From: Rhizobium glycinendophyticum
GTDB lineage: Bacteria > Pseudomonadota > Alphaproteobacteria > Rhizobiales > Rhizobiaceae
Reading direction: 5' to 3'
DNA length: 64,000 bases
Assembly: GCF_006443685.1 (NCBI RefSeq)
Contig: NZ_VFYP01000001.1
Coordinates: 1-64,000 of the forward strand
The position numbers and the translations under genes were made by a program. The notes beneath the pieces were generated by a model. That model did not search any database, had not been told where the DNA came from, and saw nothing but the letters and a program-made list of their open reading frames with translations. Below are positions 36,758-46,879 of this stretch, piece by piece. The first letter of the stretch is position 1; each line of letters begins with the position of its first letter.

Positions 36758-38614
36758 ATGGCTTGGACGAGGCGATTTCTGAACTGGTTCATCGTTGCGG
36801 GATCGACGGTCGCGGCCTGCAGCGCAGCTGCTCAGGACCAGCAGCCCACCGACACTTTTCGTCATGCACTGGCTATCGTTGGAGGTATTAAATACCCGCC
36901 AGGCTTCGCCCATTTCGACTATGTGAAGCCAGCGGCGCCCAAAGGCGGGGCTATCAACCTCTCGGCGTCCGGCACTTTCGACAGCTTCAATCCTGTTCTC
37001 GACAAGGGTGAACTTGCCGCAGGATTGTCTCCGAGACTATCTCTTGTAACGGAAACCCTTCTGAAGCCTTCGATGGACGAAGTGGACGCGGTGTATGGCT
37101 TGCTTGCCGAGGCGGTGTCTTATCCGCCCGACTATGCCTATGCGACATTTCGCCTGCGTTCCGAGGCGAGATGGGCAGACGGTATGCCGGTGACACCGGA
37201 AGACGTGATCTTCAGCTTTGAAAAGTTCAAGGACCTCAACCCGCTTTACACCACCTACTATGCGCACGTTTTGAAAGCAGAGAAGACCGGCGAACGCGAA
37301 ATCACGTTCACGTTCGACGAAAAGAACAATCGCGAACTGCCGATCATCGTCGGGGAGTTGGACATCGTTCCAAAGCACTGGTGGACCGCCAACGGACCAG
37401 ATGGCAAGCCACGCGACATTTCCCGCACCACGCTCGAACCCATTCTCGGATCTGGCCCCTACCGTATAGCTTCGTTCGTACCCGGAGCGAAAGTCGTCTA
37501 CGAACTGCGGGACGACTACTGGGGCAAGGACCTCAACGTCAACGTCGGCTACAACAACTTCCAAACCCAGACCTACACCTACTATGCAGATCTGGATGTG
37601 GAATTCGAAGCGTTTCGCTCCGGCGCGGTGGATTACTGGGTAGAAAACTCGGCCATGCGCTGGGCGCGGTCCTACGATTTCCCGGCAGTTGCCGATGGCC
37701 GTGTGAAACGTCAGGTCCTGGACAACGAGTACAAGACCTCCGGCGTGCTCGTCGGGTTCATTCCCAACATGCGCCGTGAAATGTTCAAGGATGTGCGCGT
37801 CCGCAAGGCACTGAACTTTGCCTTCGACTTCGAAGAGTTGAACAGGACAATCTTCTTCGACCAGTACAAGCGGATCGACAGCTACTTCTACGGTTCCGAA
37901 CTGGCATCGCAGGGCGTACCTGAGGGTCAGGAATTGGAGATATTGAAGTCGCTAGGCCCCGAAGTTCCCCCGGACGTTCTGACACAGCGATACGAGAACC
38001 CCGTCGGCGGCGACGGCGCCAAGCTGCGAGAGAACCTTCGATCAGCGCTGGCGCTCCTGAAAGAAGCCGGTTACGAACTGCGCGGGGGGAAGATGGTCTC
38101 CGCTGCGACGGGCACGCCGCTGCAGTTCGAGATCCTGCTGAACGGGCCGACCATCGAGCGCGTTGCGCTTCCTTTCGCAGACAATCTCAAGAAAATTGGC
38201 ATTCAGGTTTCTGTCAGAACGGTCGATTCCGCACAGTATGCGAACCGCGTTCGCAGTTTCGACTATGACATGATCTATCTCGGCTGGGCGCAAAGCCTGA
38301 ACCCCGGGAACGAACAACGAGATTACTGGGGTTCGCGGTCTGTGACCCAGGAAGGGTCGCGCAACTATGCCGGTATTTCCAGTCCCGCGATCGACAAGCT
38401 GATAGACCAGATTATCTTCGCCAAGGATCGCCAAACGCTGATCCCCACCGTCAAGGCGCTTGACCGTCTCCTGCTGGCGGGCAGCTATACAGTTCCGAGC
38501 TACACCCTCCGTTCGTCCCGCATCGCCTATTGGGACAAGTTCGAACATGCCGAATTGCCGACCTATGCTATCGGGTTCCCATCCATCTGGTGGGCTAAAC
38601 AGGCGCAAAACTAA
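36758..38614 (+). CDS. yejA: Yej-type ABC transporter solute-binding protein
   Basis: This periplasmic SBP_bac_5 protein has 618 residues with a Sec signal ending near ACSAAAQ. The start at 36758 has GGGG at a six-base spacing, whereas the ATG at 36752 directly abuts it. YejA features include DSFNPVLDKGELAAG, FRLRSEARWADGMPVTPEDV and VRKALNFAFDFEELNR. In E. coli YejABEF imports microcin C, and in Sinorhizobium meliloti it protects against plant NCR peptides. A similar peptide-uptake role is likely. A 134-base gap separates it from yejB. Confidence 0.93.
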   Translation: MAWTRRFLNWFIVAGSTVAACSAAAQDQQPTDTFRHALAIVGGIKYPPGFAHFDYVKPAAPKGGAINLSASGTFDSFNPVLDKGELAAGLSPRLSLVTETLLKPSMDEVDAVYGLLAEAVSYPPDYAYATFRLRSEARWADGMPVTPEDVIFSFEKFKDLNPLYTTYYAHVLKAEKTGEREITFTFDEKNNRELPIIVGELDIVPKHWWTANGPDGKPRDISRTTLEPILGSGPYRIASFVPGAKVVYELRDDYWGKDLNVNVGYNNFQTQTYTYYADLDVEFEAFRSGAVDYWVENSAMRWARSYDFPAVADGRVKRQVLDNEYKTSGVLVGFIPNMRREMFKDVRVRKALNFAFDFEELNRTIFFDQYKRIDSYFYGSELASQGVPEGQELEILKSLGPEVPPDVLTQRYENPVGGDGAKLRENLRSALALLKEAGYELRGGKMVSAATGTPLQFEILLNGPTIERVALPFADNLKKIGIQVSVRTVDSAQYANRVRSFDYDMIYLGWAQSLNPGNEQRDYWGSRSVTQEGSRNYAGISSPAIDKLIDQIIFAKDRQTLIPTVKALDRLLLAGSYTVPSYTLRSSRIAYWDKFEHAELPTYAIGFPSIWWAKQAQN

Positions 38615-38748
38615 ACGGGGGGACTTCTGCCGAGAAGCCGGTTATTTAGGAATCACGGGCGAATCGCTTTGCAGGAGGGCCGACGGATTGGCTGACGGTA
38701 GGAGACAGTGGTTGACAGTGGAAGGACGTCCGTCATGAGGCGCGTTCT

Positions 38749-39843
38749 ATGACCGCATACATCTTCCGCCGGCTCCTGCTGATGATCCCGACGATCATCG
38801 GCATCATGGGCATTTCATTCATCGTCATCCAGTTCGCCCCCGGCGGTCCGGTGGAGCAGGTCATCGCCCAGCTCAGCGGCCAGGGTGACAGTGCCGATGC
38901 CCGGCTGTCCGGCGGCGGCGACATGTTGAACCAGCAGGTCGGCGCGGACGAAGGAGGCTCCCGCTATCGCGGTGCCCAGGGTCTTGACCCCGAACTGATC
39001 GCCAAACTCGAAAAACAGTTCGGCTTCGACAAGCCCCCGCTCGAGCGCTTCATCGAGATGATGTGGAATTATATCCGCTTTGATTTCGGCGAGAGCTTCT
39101 TCCGCAATACCTCGGTCATCGATCTGATCATCGAAAAGATGCCGGTGTCGATCTCGCTTGGAATCTGGGTCCTTTTGATTTCGTACGCCATATCCATCCC
39201 GCTCGGCATCAAGAAGGCGGTCTCTGATGGCTCGCGCTTCGATGTCTGGACCTCGGGTGTCATCGTGGTGGGCTATGCCGTGCCGGGCTTCCTCTTCGGC
39301 ATCCTGCTGATCGTCCTTTTTGCCGGCGGGTCGTTCTTTGACTGGTTCCCTCTGCGGGGCCTCACCTCCGACAATTTCGCCGAGCTCTCCTGGTGGCAGA
39401 AGATCCTCGACTACTTCTGGCACCTCACACTGCCGCTGACAGCACTTCTGCTGTCGGCCTTCGCCACGACGACGTTGCTCACCAAGAATTCCTTCATCGA
39501 CGAAATCAAGAAGCAGTATGTCGTCACCGCCCGCGCCAAAGGATTGGCCGAGCGACAGGTGCTCTACGGCCATGTATTCCGCAATGCCATGCTGATCGTC
39601 ATCGCTGGCCTGCCGGGCGCTTTTATCTCAGCTTTCTTCACCGGCTCTCTGTTGATCGAGAACATCTTCTCGCTCGATGGCCTCGGCCGCCTCGGCTATC
39701 TCGCGGTCGTCAACCGGGACTATCCGATCGTCTTCGCCACGCTCTACATTTTCTCCCTGATGGGCCTTGTTGTCGGTCTCATCTCGGATCTCATCTATAC
39801 CTGGATCGATCCGCGCATCGACTTCGACCGGAGGGACGTTTGA
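38749..39843 (+). CDS. yejB: Yej-type ABC transporter permease
   Basis: The 364-residue inner-membrane permease starts with a typical first helix ([20 protein letters not shown]). A long periplasmic loop rich in Gly, Asp and Gln (about 45-80) is characteristic of YejB, and five further helices follow. The ATPase-contact loop reads [22 protein letters not shown]. The stop TGA shares one base with the ATG of yejE. Confidence 0.94.
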   Translation: MTAYIFRRLLLMIPTIIGIMGISFIVIQFAPGGPVEQVIAQLSGQGDSADARLSGGGDMLNQQVGADEGGSRYRGAQGLDPELIAKLEKQFGFDKPPLERFIEMMWNYIRFDFGESFFRNTSVIDLIIEKMPVSISLGIWVLLISYAISIPLGIKKAVSDGSRFDVWTSGVIVVGYAVPGFLFGILLIVLFAGGSFFDWFPLRGLTSDNFAELSWWQKILDYFWHLTLPLTALLLSAFATTTLLTKNSFIDEIKKQYVVTARAKGLAERQVLYGHVFRNAMLIVIAGLPGAFISAFFTGSLLIENIFSLDGLGRLGYLAVVNRDYPIVFATLYIFSLMGLVVGLISDLIYTWIDPRIDFDRRDV

Positions 39844-40979
39844 TGTCTGCCGTCGAAACTGTCACCGCTGTGCCGCCGAAAAAGACCTGGCTGAAACCCA
39901 CGAATCGTCGCCGGCTTGAAAACTTCAAGGCGAACCGTCGGGGCTTTTGGTCCTTCTGGATCTTCATGGTCCTTTTCGCGCTCAGCATGTTTGCCGAGTT
40001 CATTGCCAATGACCGGCCGATCATCGCCTCCTATAAGGGCGAGATCCTCTTCCCAGTTGTCGTGGATTACCCGGAAGAAAAGTTCGGCGGCTTCCTCGCC
40101 GTTACCGACTACCGCTCGCCCTTCATATCAGACGAGATCAACGCCAACGGCTGGATGATCTGGCCGCCCATCCGCTACTCCTATCGCACGGTCAATTCCG
40201 AAGTGCCGCATTCGGCACCGACGGCACCCTTCTGGCTGATGGACACGGATGAACGCTGCGCCGCCTATCCGCTGAAGGCGGAGGATCCGAACTGCGTGCT
40301 CGGCAATATGAACTGGCTCGGCACCGACGATCAGGCCCGCGACGTCATGGCTCGTATGATCTACGGTTTCCGAATTTCGATCCTCTTCGGTTTGGCACTC
40401 ACGCTCGCCTCTGCCGCAATCGGCGTCACAGCCGGAGCCGTCCAAGGCTATTTCGGCGGCTGGACCGACCTTCTGATGCAGCGCTTCATCGAGATCTGGT
40501 CTTCGATGCCGGTCCTCTACATTCTGCTGATTATCGCCGCGATCCTGCCGCCCGGCTTCTTCGTCCTGCTCGGCATCATGCTGCTCTTCTCCTGGGTCGG
40601 CTTCGTCGGCATCGTGCGGGCCGAATTCCTGCGCGCCCGAAACTTCGAATACGTGAATGCCGCCAGGGCGCTGGGCGTCGGCAACTGGACGATCATGTTC
40701 CGCCACCTGCTGCCGAATGCCATGGTGGCGACGCTAACTTTCCTGCCCTTCATCCTGTCGGGCTCGATCACCACGCTCACTTCCCTCGACTTCCTCGGCT
40801 TCGGCATGCCGCCCGGTTCTGCCTCGCTCGGCGAACTCATCGCGCAGGGAAAACGCAACCTCCAGGCTCCGTGGCTCGGACTCACCGCCTTCTTCACCAT
40901 GTCGATCATGCTTTCGCTCCTGATCTTTGTCGGCGAGGCCGTCCGCGACGCCTTCGATCCGAGGAAGACCTTCCGATGA
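39843..40979 (+). CDS. yejE: Yej-type ABC transporter permease
   Basis: The 378-residue permease starts at the ATG that overlaps the yejB stop by one base; an extension to 39393 in the same frame would lie inside yejB and is rejected. It has an N-terminal helix near 38-60 and the large periplasmic insertion with LGTDDQARDVMARM typical of YejE. The BPD core follows, with the contact loop ARALGVGNWTIMFRHLLPN. It pairs with YejB. The next gene is an antitoxin, not yejF. Confidence 0.94.
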   Translation: MSAVETVTAVPPKKTWLKPTNRRRLENFKANRRGFWSFWIFMVLFALSMFAEFIANDRPIIASYKGEILFPVVVDYPEEKFGGFLAVTDYRSPFISDEINANGWMIWPPIRYSYRTVNSEVPHSAPTAPFWLMDTDERCAAYPLKAEDPNCVLGNMNWLGTDDQARDVMARMIYGFRISILFGLALTLASAAIGVTAGAVQGYFGGWTDLLMQRFIEIWSSMPVLYILLIIAAILPPGFFVLLGIMLLFSWVGFVGIVRAEFLRARNFEYVNAARALGVGNWTIMFRHLLPNAMVATLTFLPFILSGSITTLTSLDFLGFGMPPGSASLGELIAQGKRNLQAPWLGLTAFFTMSIMLSLLIFVGEAVRDAFDPRKTFR

Positions 40980-41045
40980 GAGCAGGTTCGTCATGGAGAC
41001 GCATTTGTGGCATGATGCGAAGAGTCTGATCAGGAGCGCAATGCC

Positions 41046-41303
41046 ATGAACAAGATCGTCAGAGAGCATTATCCGGTTGAGAACTTGCCCGCCGATCTCA
41101 GAGAAGGGCTCGGTAACGGTGGAACCGTGCGGGTGGTGATCGAGATCGACGATGCAAAGTCTGAGGCCGCGCCAAAGCAGCGGACGGTCAAAGACACTTT
41201 GGCGCGTTTGGAAAAGCTGCGGCAAGCGCGTGCCCCAGACAGCGACATGACAGAAGCAGTGACGCGGATCCGGACATTGCGAGACGAATGGGAAGCGGAA
41301 TGA
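41046..41303 (+). CDS. VapB-like antitoxin of a type II toxin-antitoxin pair
   Basis: This 85-residue acidic/basic protein begins with a short beta-strand region (MNKIVREHYPVENLPADLREGL, then VRVVIEIDD). A charged helical tail follows (KDTLARLEKLRQARAPDSD), which would wrap the toxin. AGGA lies upstream. The stop overlaps the toxin start by four bases (ATGA), the usual coupling in such pairs. It sits inside the yej operon between yejE and yejF, after a 66-base gap that may hold its own promoter. Confidence 0.78.
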   Translation: MNKIVREHYPVENLPADLREGLGNGGTVRVVIEIDDAKSEAAPKQRTVKDTLARLEKLRQARAPDSDMTEAVTRIRTLRDEWEAE

Positions 41304-41803
41304 TTGCCGTTAAGCGTGTCTATCTCGACACAAACGTCTTCATCATGCTCTCGGAAAAGTCGCATCAACTCCAGAGATTGCTTGTAAATGCGATCGCCGC
41401 TCAGCCCATGGGAAAGCCCCCGGTCTTCGCGACGAGTGAACTGACACTGTCTGAGCTTCTCGTCAAACCCCACCAGATCGGCGATGACACGCTGATTGAA
41501 GGCTACGAATCACTGATCATCAGCAGCGACTGGCTCGACGTACGCCCCGTTGATCGCGGTGTCTTGTACTACGCTGCTGTGATTCGCGCTCAATACGGTC
41601 ATTTGAAGCTGCCGGATGCCATCCATGTATCGAGCGCGCTGGGGCAGGGCTGCTCTCATCTCCTGACCGATGATCAAGGCATAAAAGACCGCTACGACGT
41701 GGTTCACACGCGATACGGCTCCCTCGCTGGCAGCGCCAGTCTGACCATTCTCCGCCCCGACGAACCCACTCTCACCTCCCTGATCGAAAGCCTCTCCGCA
41801 TGA
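41300..41803 (+). CDS. PIN-domain toxin (VapC-like RNase)
   Basis: The 167-residue protein has the PIN nuclease signature: YLDTNVFIML with the first acidic residue near the N-terminus, a TSELTLSELL glutamate in the middle, and KLPDAIHVSSALGQGCSHLLTDDQGI with the last aspartates. Mg-dependent RNA cleavage is expected. The start at 41300 is preferred because it overlaps the antitoxin stop and follows GGGAAGCGGA; the ATG at 41288 is possible. Its own stop overlaps the yejF start (ATGA), so yejF translation is coupled to the toxin. Confidence 0.85.
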   Translation: MIAVKRVYLDTNVFIMLSEKSHQLQRLLVNAIAAQPMGKPPVFATSELTLSELLVKPHQIGDDTLIEGYESLIISSDWLDVRPVDRGVLYYAAVIRAQYGHLKLPDAIHVSSALGQGCSHLLTDDQGIKDRYDVVHTRYGSLAGSASLTILRPDEPTLTSLIESLSA

Positions 41804-43428
41804 CCGAACCTTTGCTCTCCGTGCGCGATCTCTCCGTCGCCTTCCATCAGGGTGGTCGCGAGAGCCTGGCGGTCGACCGCGTCTCCTTCGACATCGGCCG
41901 CGGCGAGATCGTTGCCTTGGTCGGAGAATCCGGCTCCGGCAAGTCGGTCTCCGCCGCTTCGATCCTCAAGCTTCTGCCCTATCCGGCTGCCAGCCATCCC
42001 TCAGGACAGATCCTCTTCGACGGCCGCAACCTGATGACGGCAAGCGAGCCGGAGCTCCGCTCTGTGCGCGGCAACGACATCACCATGATCTTCCAGGAGC
42101 CGATGACCTCGCTCAATCCGCTGCACACCATTGAGCGGCAGATCGGCGAGATCCTGGCCCTCCATCAGGGCCTTGAAGGCCATGCGGCCCGCGCCCGCGT
42201 GCTCGAACTCCTGCATCAGGTTGGTATCCGCGAGCCGGAGAAGCGCCTGACAGCCTTCCCGCATGAACTCTCGGGCGGCCAGCGCCAGCGCGTGATGATC
42301 GCTATGGCGCTCGCCAACAGGCCGAAGCTGCTGATCGCTGACGAACCGACCACTGCGCTTGACGTCACTGTTCAGGCCCAGATCCTGGAGCTCCTCGGCC
42401 GCCTTAAGTCCGAACACGGCATGTCCATGCTCTTCATCACCCATGACCTCGGCATCGTCCGCAAGTTTGCCGATCGTGTCTGCGTCATGACCAAGGGCAA
42501 GATCGTCGAGGCCGGAGCCGTTGAGGATATCTTCGAACGGCCGCAACATGCCTATACGAGGAAGCTGCTTGCCTCCGAGCCGCGTGGTGAACCGCCAGTC
42601 CTGGACGAGACGAAGCCTGTTGTCATGCAGGGCGAGGACATTCGCGTCTGGTTCCCGATCAAGGCAGGCTTCCTGCGCCGCACCGTGGACCACGTGAAGG
42701 CCGTGGACGGCGTCGACCTCACACTTCGCGCCGGCCAGACGCTCGGCGTCGTCGGCGAGTCAGGCTCCGGCAAGACCACGCTCGGCCTTGCGCTGTCGCG
42801 TCTCATTTCGTCCAAGGGCCGCATCAGCTTCATCGGCAAGGACATCCACGCTTTCTCCTATCGCGAGATGCGGCCCTTACGCGATCGTTTGCAGATCGTC
42901 TTTCAGGATCCCTTCGGGTCTCTTAGCCCTCGCATGTCGGTCGGCGAGATCATTGCCGAAGGGCTGAAGGTTCATGAGAAACAGCTGACTTCAGAGGAGC
43001 GGGACGGTCGCGTCGCCTGGGCGCTGGAAGAAGTCGGCCTTGATCCCGCCACCCGCTGGCGTTACCCGCATGAATTCTCCGGCGGACAGCGGCAACGCAT
43101 TGCCATCGCCCGCGCCATGGTTCTGAAACCGCGTTTCGTGATGTTGGATGAGCCGACATCCGCGCTGGACATGACCGTCCAGGCCCAGGTCGTTGACCTT
43201 CTGCGCGATCTCCAGGTCAGGCACGATCTCGCCTACCTCTTCATCAGCCACGACCTGAAGGTTGTGAAGGCGCTCGCAAACGAATTGATCGTGATGCGCA
43301 ACGGCAAGGTGGTCGAGCAAGGGCCTGCTGCTGAGGTCTTCGCAGCACCCAAAGCCGATTATACCCGCGCCTTGATGGCCGCCGCTTTTAATCTCGAAGC
43401 CGCCGAAATCGGTGGCGTCCGCCAGTAG
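41800..43428 (+). CDS. yejF: Yej-type dual ABC ATPase
   Basis: The 542-residue cytoplasmic ATPase energises YejB/YejE. Domain 1 shows [26 protein letters not shown] and [12 protein letters not shown]; domain 2 shows [26 protein letters not shown] and [12 protein letters not shown]. Both Opp-type C-terminal extensions are present. The ATG overlaps the toxin stop by four bases. All catalytic residues are intact, so the inserted toxin-antitoxin pair has not broken the transporter. Confidence 0.94.
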   Translation: MTEPLLSVRDLSVAFHQGGRESLAVDRVSFDIGRGEIVALVGESGSGKSVSAASILKLLPYPAASHPSGQILFDGRNLMTASEPELRSVRGNDITMIFQEPMTSLNPLHTIERQIGEILALHQGLEGHAARARVLELLHQVGIREPEKRLTAFPHELSGGQRQRVMIAMALANRPKLLIADEPTTALDVTVQAQILELLGRLKSEHGMSMLFITHDLGIVRKFADRVCVMTKGKIVEAGAVEDIFERPQHAYTRKLLASEPRGEPPVLDETKPVVMQGEDIRVWFPIKAGFLRRTVDHVKAVDGVDLTLRAGQTLGVVGESGSGKTTLGLALSRLISSKGRISFIGKDIHAFSYREMRPLRDRLQIVFQDPFGSLSPRMSVGEIIAEGLKVHEKQLTSEERDGRVAWALEEVGLDPATRWRYPHEFSGGQRQRIAIARAMVLKPRFVMLDEPTSALDMTVQAQVVDLLRDLQVRHDLAYLFISHDLKVVKALANELIVMRNGKVVEQGPAAEVFAAPKADYTRALMAAAFNLEAAEIGGVRQ

Positions 43429-43440
43429 AGAATTCTAATC

Positions 43441-44403
43441 ATGTCCGATAAAAGCCCCATCCTCATCGATCTTCGCTTCGATCGCGACAGCGTTCTGCGT
43501 GCCTTGCCGGAGGCCTTTGCCGGTCGGCAGGTTATCGATCTTGGCGATCCCGCCAATCGCGAGCGGGATCTGTCCGAGGCTACTTATGCGGTGGTCTGGA
43601 AGCCGGACCCGGATCTCTTCCGCCGTGCCAACGGGTTGAAGGCCATCTTTTCCGGCGGCGCAGGCGTTGATCACATTCTTTCCAACTACCAGCTTCCCGA
43701 CCTGCCCATAGTACGCTTCGTAGACCGCAGCCTGACGGATCGGATGAGCGAGTGGGTGGTGTGGCAGTGTCTGCATCATCTTCGTAACGGTTTCACCTAT
43801 GCCGAACAGCAGCGCATGCGCGTCTGGAACGAGATCGCCGCTCAGCCGGAAGCACGCGATGTCACGGTTGGCATCATGGGTCTCGGCGTGCTCGGAGCCG
43901 ATGCCGCCGCAAAGCTCAAGATCATGGGCTTCCGTGTTATCGGCTGGTCGCGCAGCAAGAAAGAGATAGACGGCGTCGAGACCTTCAACGCTGGCGGTCT
44001 GGATGAGTTTCTCGGCCGCACGGACATCCTCGTCGGCCTTCTGCCGCTCACCGATGATACGCGCGGGATCTATGACAGAGGGCTCTTTTCGAAACTGTCC
44101 CGAACCGGGGCACTGGGTGGCCCCATCTTCTTGAATGCCGGACGAGGCGGCAGTCAGAACGAGGGAGATCTCGTAGGCTGCCTGACTGACGGCACCCTGA
44201 AGGCCGCCTCTCTCGACGTGTTCGTGAATGAGCCGCTTGGTCCCGACAGCCCCTTGTGGGCCTTGCCCAACGTCGTGGTCACACCCCATGCAGCGGCCTC
44301 ATCGGAGGTGCGCGCCCTGTTCCGGCATGTGGAACAGCAGATAGAGCGCCTCGAAAGCGGAGAACCCCTGCAATTCGTCGTCGACAGGACCTCTGGATAC
44401 TGA
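43441..44403 (+). CDS. D-2-hydroxyacid dehydrogenase (GhrA-like glyoxylate/hydroxypyruvate reductase)
   Basis: The 320-residue NAD(P)-dependent enzyme has the Rossmann motif GIMGLGVLGADAA near 141-153. The catalytic arginine is in LNAGRGGSQNEGDL, a glutamate lies in FVNEPLG, and the histidine is in VVVTPHAAA. The order and the C-terminus (EQQIERLESGEPL) match GhrA, which reduces glyoxylate and hydroxypyruvate. It starts 12 bases after yejF ends and may be read through from that operon. Confidence 0.88.
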   Translation: MSDKSPILIDLRFDRDSVLRALPEAFAGRQVIDLGDPANRERDLSEATYAVVWKPDPDLFRRANGLKAIFSGGAGVDHILSNYQLPDLPIVRFVDRSLTDRMSEWVVWQCLHHLRNGFTYAEQQRMRVWNEIAAQPEARDVTVGIMGLGVLGADAAAKLKIMGFRVIGWSRSKKEIDGVETFNAGGLDEFLGRTDILVGLLPLTDDTRGIYDRGLFSKLSRTGALGGPIFLNAGRGGSQNEGDLVGCLTDGTLKAASLDVFVNEPLGPDSPLWALPNVVVTPHAAASSEVRALFRHVEQQIERLESGEPLQFVVDRTSGY

Positions 44404-44496
44404 CAGGTCCAAGAGCTTCGGAACATTCGTAGCCTGCTCCCGTTTGCCTCAGGAGAACGCGTCAAAAGACGTCTTCGCCAAGACAGGGAGAGTGCC

Positions 44497-44799
44497 ATGA
44501 GCAGTAGAACTGACCTTCCCAATGCCACGGACCGCAGAACCCGCGGTTTGCAGCCCGAACCGATGACTCCCACCGAAGCTCGCCAGGGCTTTCGCGGCAA
44601 GCCGGTCTTGATCGTGCTGCTTGCGGGGCTTGTCCTAGCCATGCTCGTTTGGATCCCGGCCGAGTGGTGGGGGAATTCGATCGCGCCGACCAATCCTGCG
44701 AATGAGCCGACGACAGAGACGGCCCCTGCGCCGGCACCGAATGCGACCGAATCCGGGACGCAGAACATGCCGCAATCAAACCCGACCCCGGGTCAGTGA
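44497..44799 (+). CDS. Small single-pass membrane protein, unknown function
   Basis: I do not recognise this 100-residue protein. A polar N-terminal part (1-36) is followed by one hydrophobic helix at about 37-55 (VLIVLLAGLVLAMLVWIPA), a WWG motif and a Pro/Ala/Thr-rich tail of about 40 residues (TETAPAPAPNATESGTQ). AGGGAGAG stands upstream of the ATG. The tail may lie in the periplasm. It has its own 93-base upstream gap, and a hairpin follows before pncB. Confidence 0.6.
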   Translation: MSSRTDLPNATDRRTRGLQPEPMTPTEARQGFRGKPVLIVLLAGLVLAMLVWIPAEWWGNSIAPTNPANEPTTETAPAPAPNATESGTQNMPQSNPTPGQ

Positions 44800-44852
44800 T
44801 CGACTTCAGTCACTGGACAAGGCAGTTTCGATTGCCGATAACATGCATCAGA

Positions 44853-44876
44853 AGCGGTCGCACCGTGGCGACCGCT
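44853..44876 (+). terminator. Hairpin upstream of pncB
   Basis: A nine-base perfect inverted repeat (AGCGGTCGC / GCGACCGCT) with a six-base loop has no following T run. It may end the preceding small gene or act in the pncB leader; the sequence does not decide. Confidence 0.35.
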
Positions 44877-44917
44877 GATCACCGGCTAATCAGCAGTGAT
44901 CGATAAGGCAGCGGCAG

Positions 44918-46222
44918 ATGACCAAGACTGATATCGCAACCAGGGTTTACAATCACGCCTGGAAGCTCGACCCGATCATCCGCAGCCTAATTGACACCGA
45001 CTTTTACAAGCTTTTGATGCTCCAGATGATCTGGAAGCTCTATCCGGACGTGCACGCAACCTTTACGTTGATCAATCGCACGACCTCTGTCAGGCTCGCC
45101 GACGAGATCGATGAGCAGGAATTGCGAGATCAGCTCGATCACGTGCGTGCCCTTCGCCTGAGCAAGAAAGAGATGATTTGGCTGGCCGGTAACACCTTTT
45201 ACGGCCGTGCCCAGATCTTCGAACCGGAGTTTCTCGCCTGGCTCGGCAACCTTCAGCTTCCGGACTACGAACTGACCAAGCGAGATGGCCAGTATGAGCT
45301 GACATTTCACGGTCCCTGGATGGAGACGACGCTGTGGGAAATTCCCGCACTCGCTATCATCAACGAACTGCGTTCCCGGGCGGCTATGCGCTCGCTGGGC
45401 TACTTCACCCTCGATGTCCTTTATGCCCGGGCCAAGGCCAAGATGTGGTCGAAGGTCGAGCGATTGAAGGAGTTGCCGGGGCTGCGCATATCGGATTTCG
45501 GCACCCGTCGGCGTCACAGCTTCCTGTGGCAGCGCTGGTGCGTTGAAGCGCTCAAGGAGGGGATCGGCCCCGCCTTTACAGGCACCAGCAATGTATTGCT
45601 GGCTATGGATTCCGACCTCGAGGCCGTCGGCACGAATGCTCATGAGCTGCCGATGGTCGTTGCCGCCCTGGCGCGCAATGACGAGGAACTTGCGGCAGCT
45701 CCTTACCGAGTCCTCAAGGACTGGAACCGTCTTTATGGCGGAAACCTGCTGATCGTACTGCCGGATGCGTTCGGCACATCCGCATTTCTCCGCGACGCAC
45801 CTGAATGGGTGGCAGACTGGACCGGTTTCCGCCCCGACAGCGCCCCGCCGATCGAAGGCGGCGAGAAGATCATTGACTGGTGGAAGAAGATGGGGCGCGA
45901 TCCACGAAAGAAGCTGCTCATTTTCTCCGACGGTCTCGATGTCGACGCGATCATCGATACCTATCGCCACTTTGCCGGTCGCGTCCGCATGAGCTTCGGC
46001 TGGGGCACCAATTTGACGAACGACTTCGCCGGTTGCGCACCCGTCGAGATCGCTGGACTAAAGCCAATTTCCATCGTCTGTAAAGTGTCCGAGGCGAATG
46101 GTCGTCCCGCGGTGAAACTGTCCGATAATCCGCGCAAGGCAACGGGTGAACCAGCTGAGGTCGAGCGCTACCTGCGGTTCTTCGGTTCGCAGGATCGCGT
46201 CGAGCAAGCTGTTCTCGTCTAG
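44918..46222 (+). CDS. pncB: Nicotinate phosphoribosyltransferase
   Basis: The 434-residue cytoplasmic enzyme makes nicotinate mononucleotide from nicotinate and PRPP in NAD salvage. Family features include [14 protein letters not shown] near 24-37, the [12 protein letters not shown] motif with active-site arginines and the phosphorylated histidine region, [26 protein letters not shown] and [10 protein letters not shown]. The length fits the PncB type I group. No regulator is adjacent. Confidence 0.96.
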   Translation: MTKTDIATRVYNHAWKLDPIIRSLIDTDFYKLLMLQMIWKLYPDVHATFTLINRTTSVRLADEIDEQELRDQLDHVRALRLSKKEMIWLAGNTFYGRAQIFEPEFLAWLGNLQLPDYELTKRDGQYELTFHGPWMETTLWEIPALAIINELRSRAAMRSLGYFTLDVLYARAKAKMWSKVERLKELPGLRISDFGTRRRHSFLWQRWCVEALKEGIGPAFTGTSNVLLAMDSDLEAVGTNAHELPMVVAALARNDEELAAAPYRVLKDWNRLYGGNLLIVLPDAFGTSAFLRDAPEWVADWTGFRPDSAPPIEGGEKIIDWWKKMGRDPRKKLLIFSDGLDVDAIIDTYRHFAGRVRMSFGWGTNLTNDFAGCAPVEIAGLKPISIVCKVSEANGRPAVKLSDNPRKATGEPAEVERYLRFFGSQDRVEQAVLV

Positions 46223-46254
46223 CCTTGATCTCCGTCTCGGAGACCGCTTGCGTG

Positions 46255-46275
46255 GAGAGCATGCGCCATGCTCTC
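46255..46275 (+). terminator. Hairpin after pncB
   Basis: GAGAGCATG / CATGCTCTC form a perfect nine-base stem with a three-base loop, 33 bases after the pncB stop. No T run follows on the plus strand, so it is a possible terminator or mRNA-stabilising stem. Confidence 0.4.
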
Positions 46276-46321
46276 TTGGGCAGAGGCGGGAGGGAGCCCG
46301 TGTGGCAAGGGAGGAAGTACC

Positions 46322-46786
46322 ATGGACATGCAAGGCAGCGAGCGGATAGAGGCGCCTGTAGACGTCGTCTGGAAGGCACTCAATGACCCGGAAGTCCTGA
46401 GACAGGCGATTCCCGGGTGTGAAAGCCTCGAAAAGTCTTCAGAGACATCAATGGTGGCCAGGGTCGTTCTCAAGATCGGCCCGATCAAGGCAAAGTTCGA
46501 GGGAGCCGTGGAACTGCAGAACCTGAATCCGCCGCATTCCTATACCATCTCCGGAGAAGGGAAGGGCGGTTTGGCGGGCTTTGCTAAAGGCGGCGCAGAT
46601 GTCTCTCTGGAGAGTGACGGCCCATCCGTAACGATCCTGACCTATGTCGTAAAGGCAGAGGTCGGCGGTAAGATTGCCCAGCTCGGAAGTCGCCTGATCG
46701 AATCGACCTCGAAGAAACTGGCGGCTGAGTTCTTCTCAAATTTCGGGGCCGCCGTCGGCACGGAAAACGCAACAGACTCTGCCTGA
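46322..46786 (+). CDS. SRPBCC / CoxG-like carbon monoxide dehydrogenase subunit G family protein
   Basis: This 154-residue protein has the START/SRPBCC fold of the CoxG family: MQGSERIEAPVDVVWKALNDPEVL at the N-terminus, then IPGCESLEKSSE and a GKGGLAGFAKGGADVSL segment. Such proteins bind hydrophobic ligands or recruit CO dehydrogenase to membranes, but no cox genes are near, so the name says little about function here. The start at 46322 has GGAGGAAG just upstream; a longer in-frame reading from 46268 is less likely. Confidence 0.82.
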   Translation: MDMQGSERIEAPVDVVWKALNDPEVLRQAIPGCESLEKSSETSMVARVVLKIGPIKAKFEGAVELQNLNPPHSYTISGEGKGGLAGFAKGGADVSLESDGPSVTILTYVVKAEVGGKIAQLGSRLIESTSKKLAAEFFSNFGAAVGTENATDSA

Positions 46787-46879
46787 CCCGGTCGACGGGG
46801 AACTCTCGACAGCCTTACGCAAGCCTGTCACCTCAATCTGGCTCCGGCCGAAATGATTCGGCGAGAAGGGGACATGACG

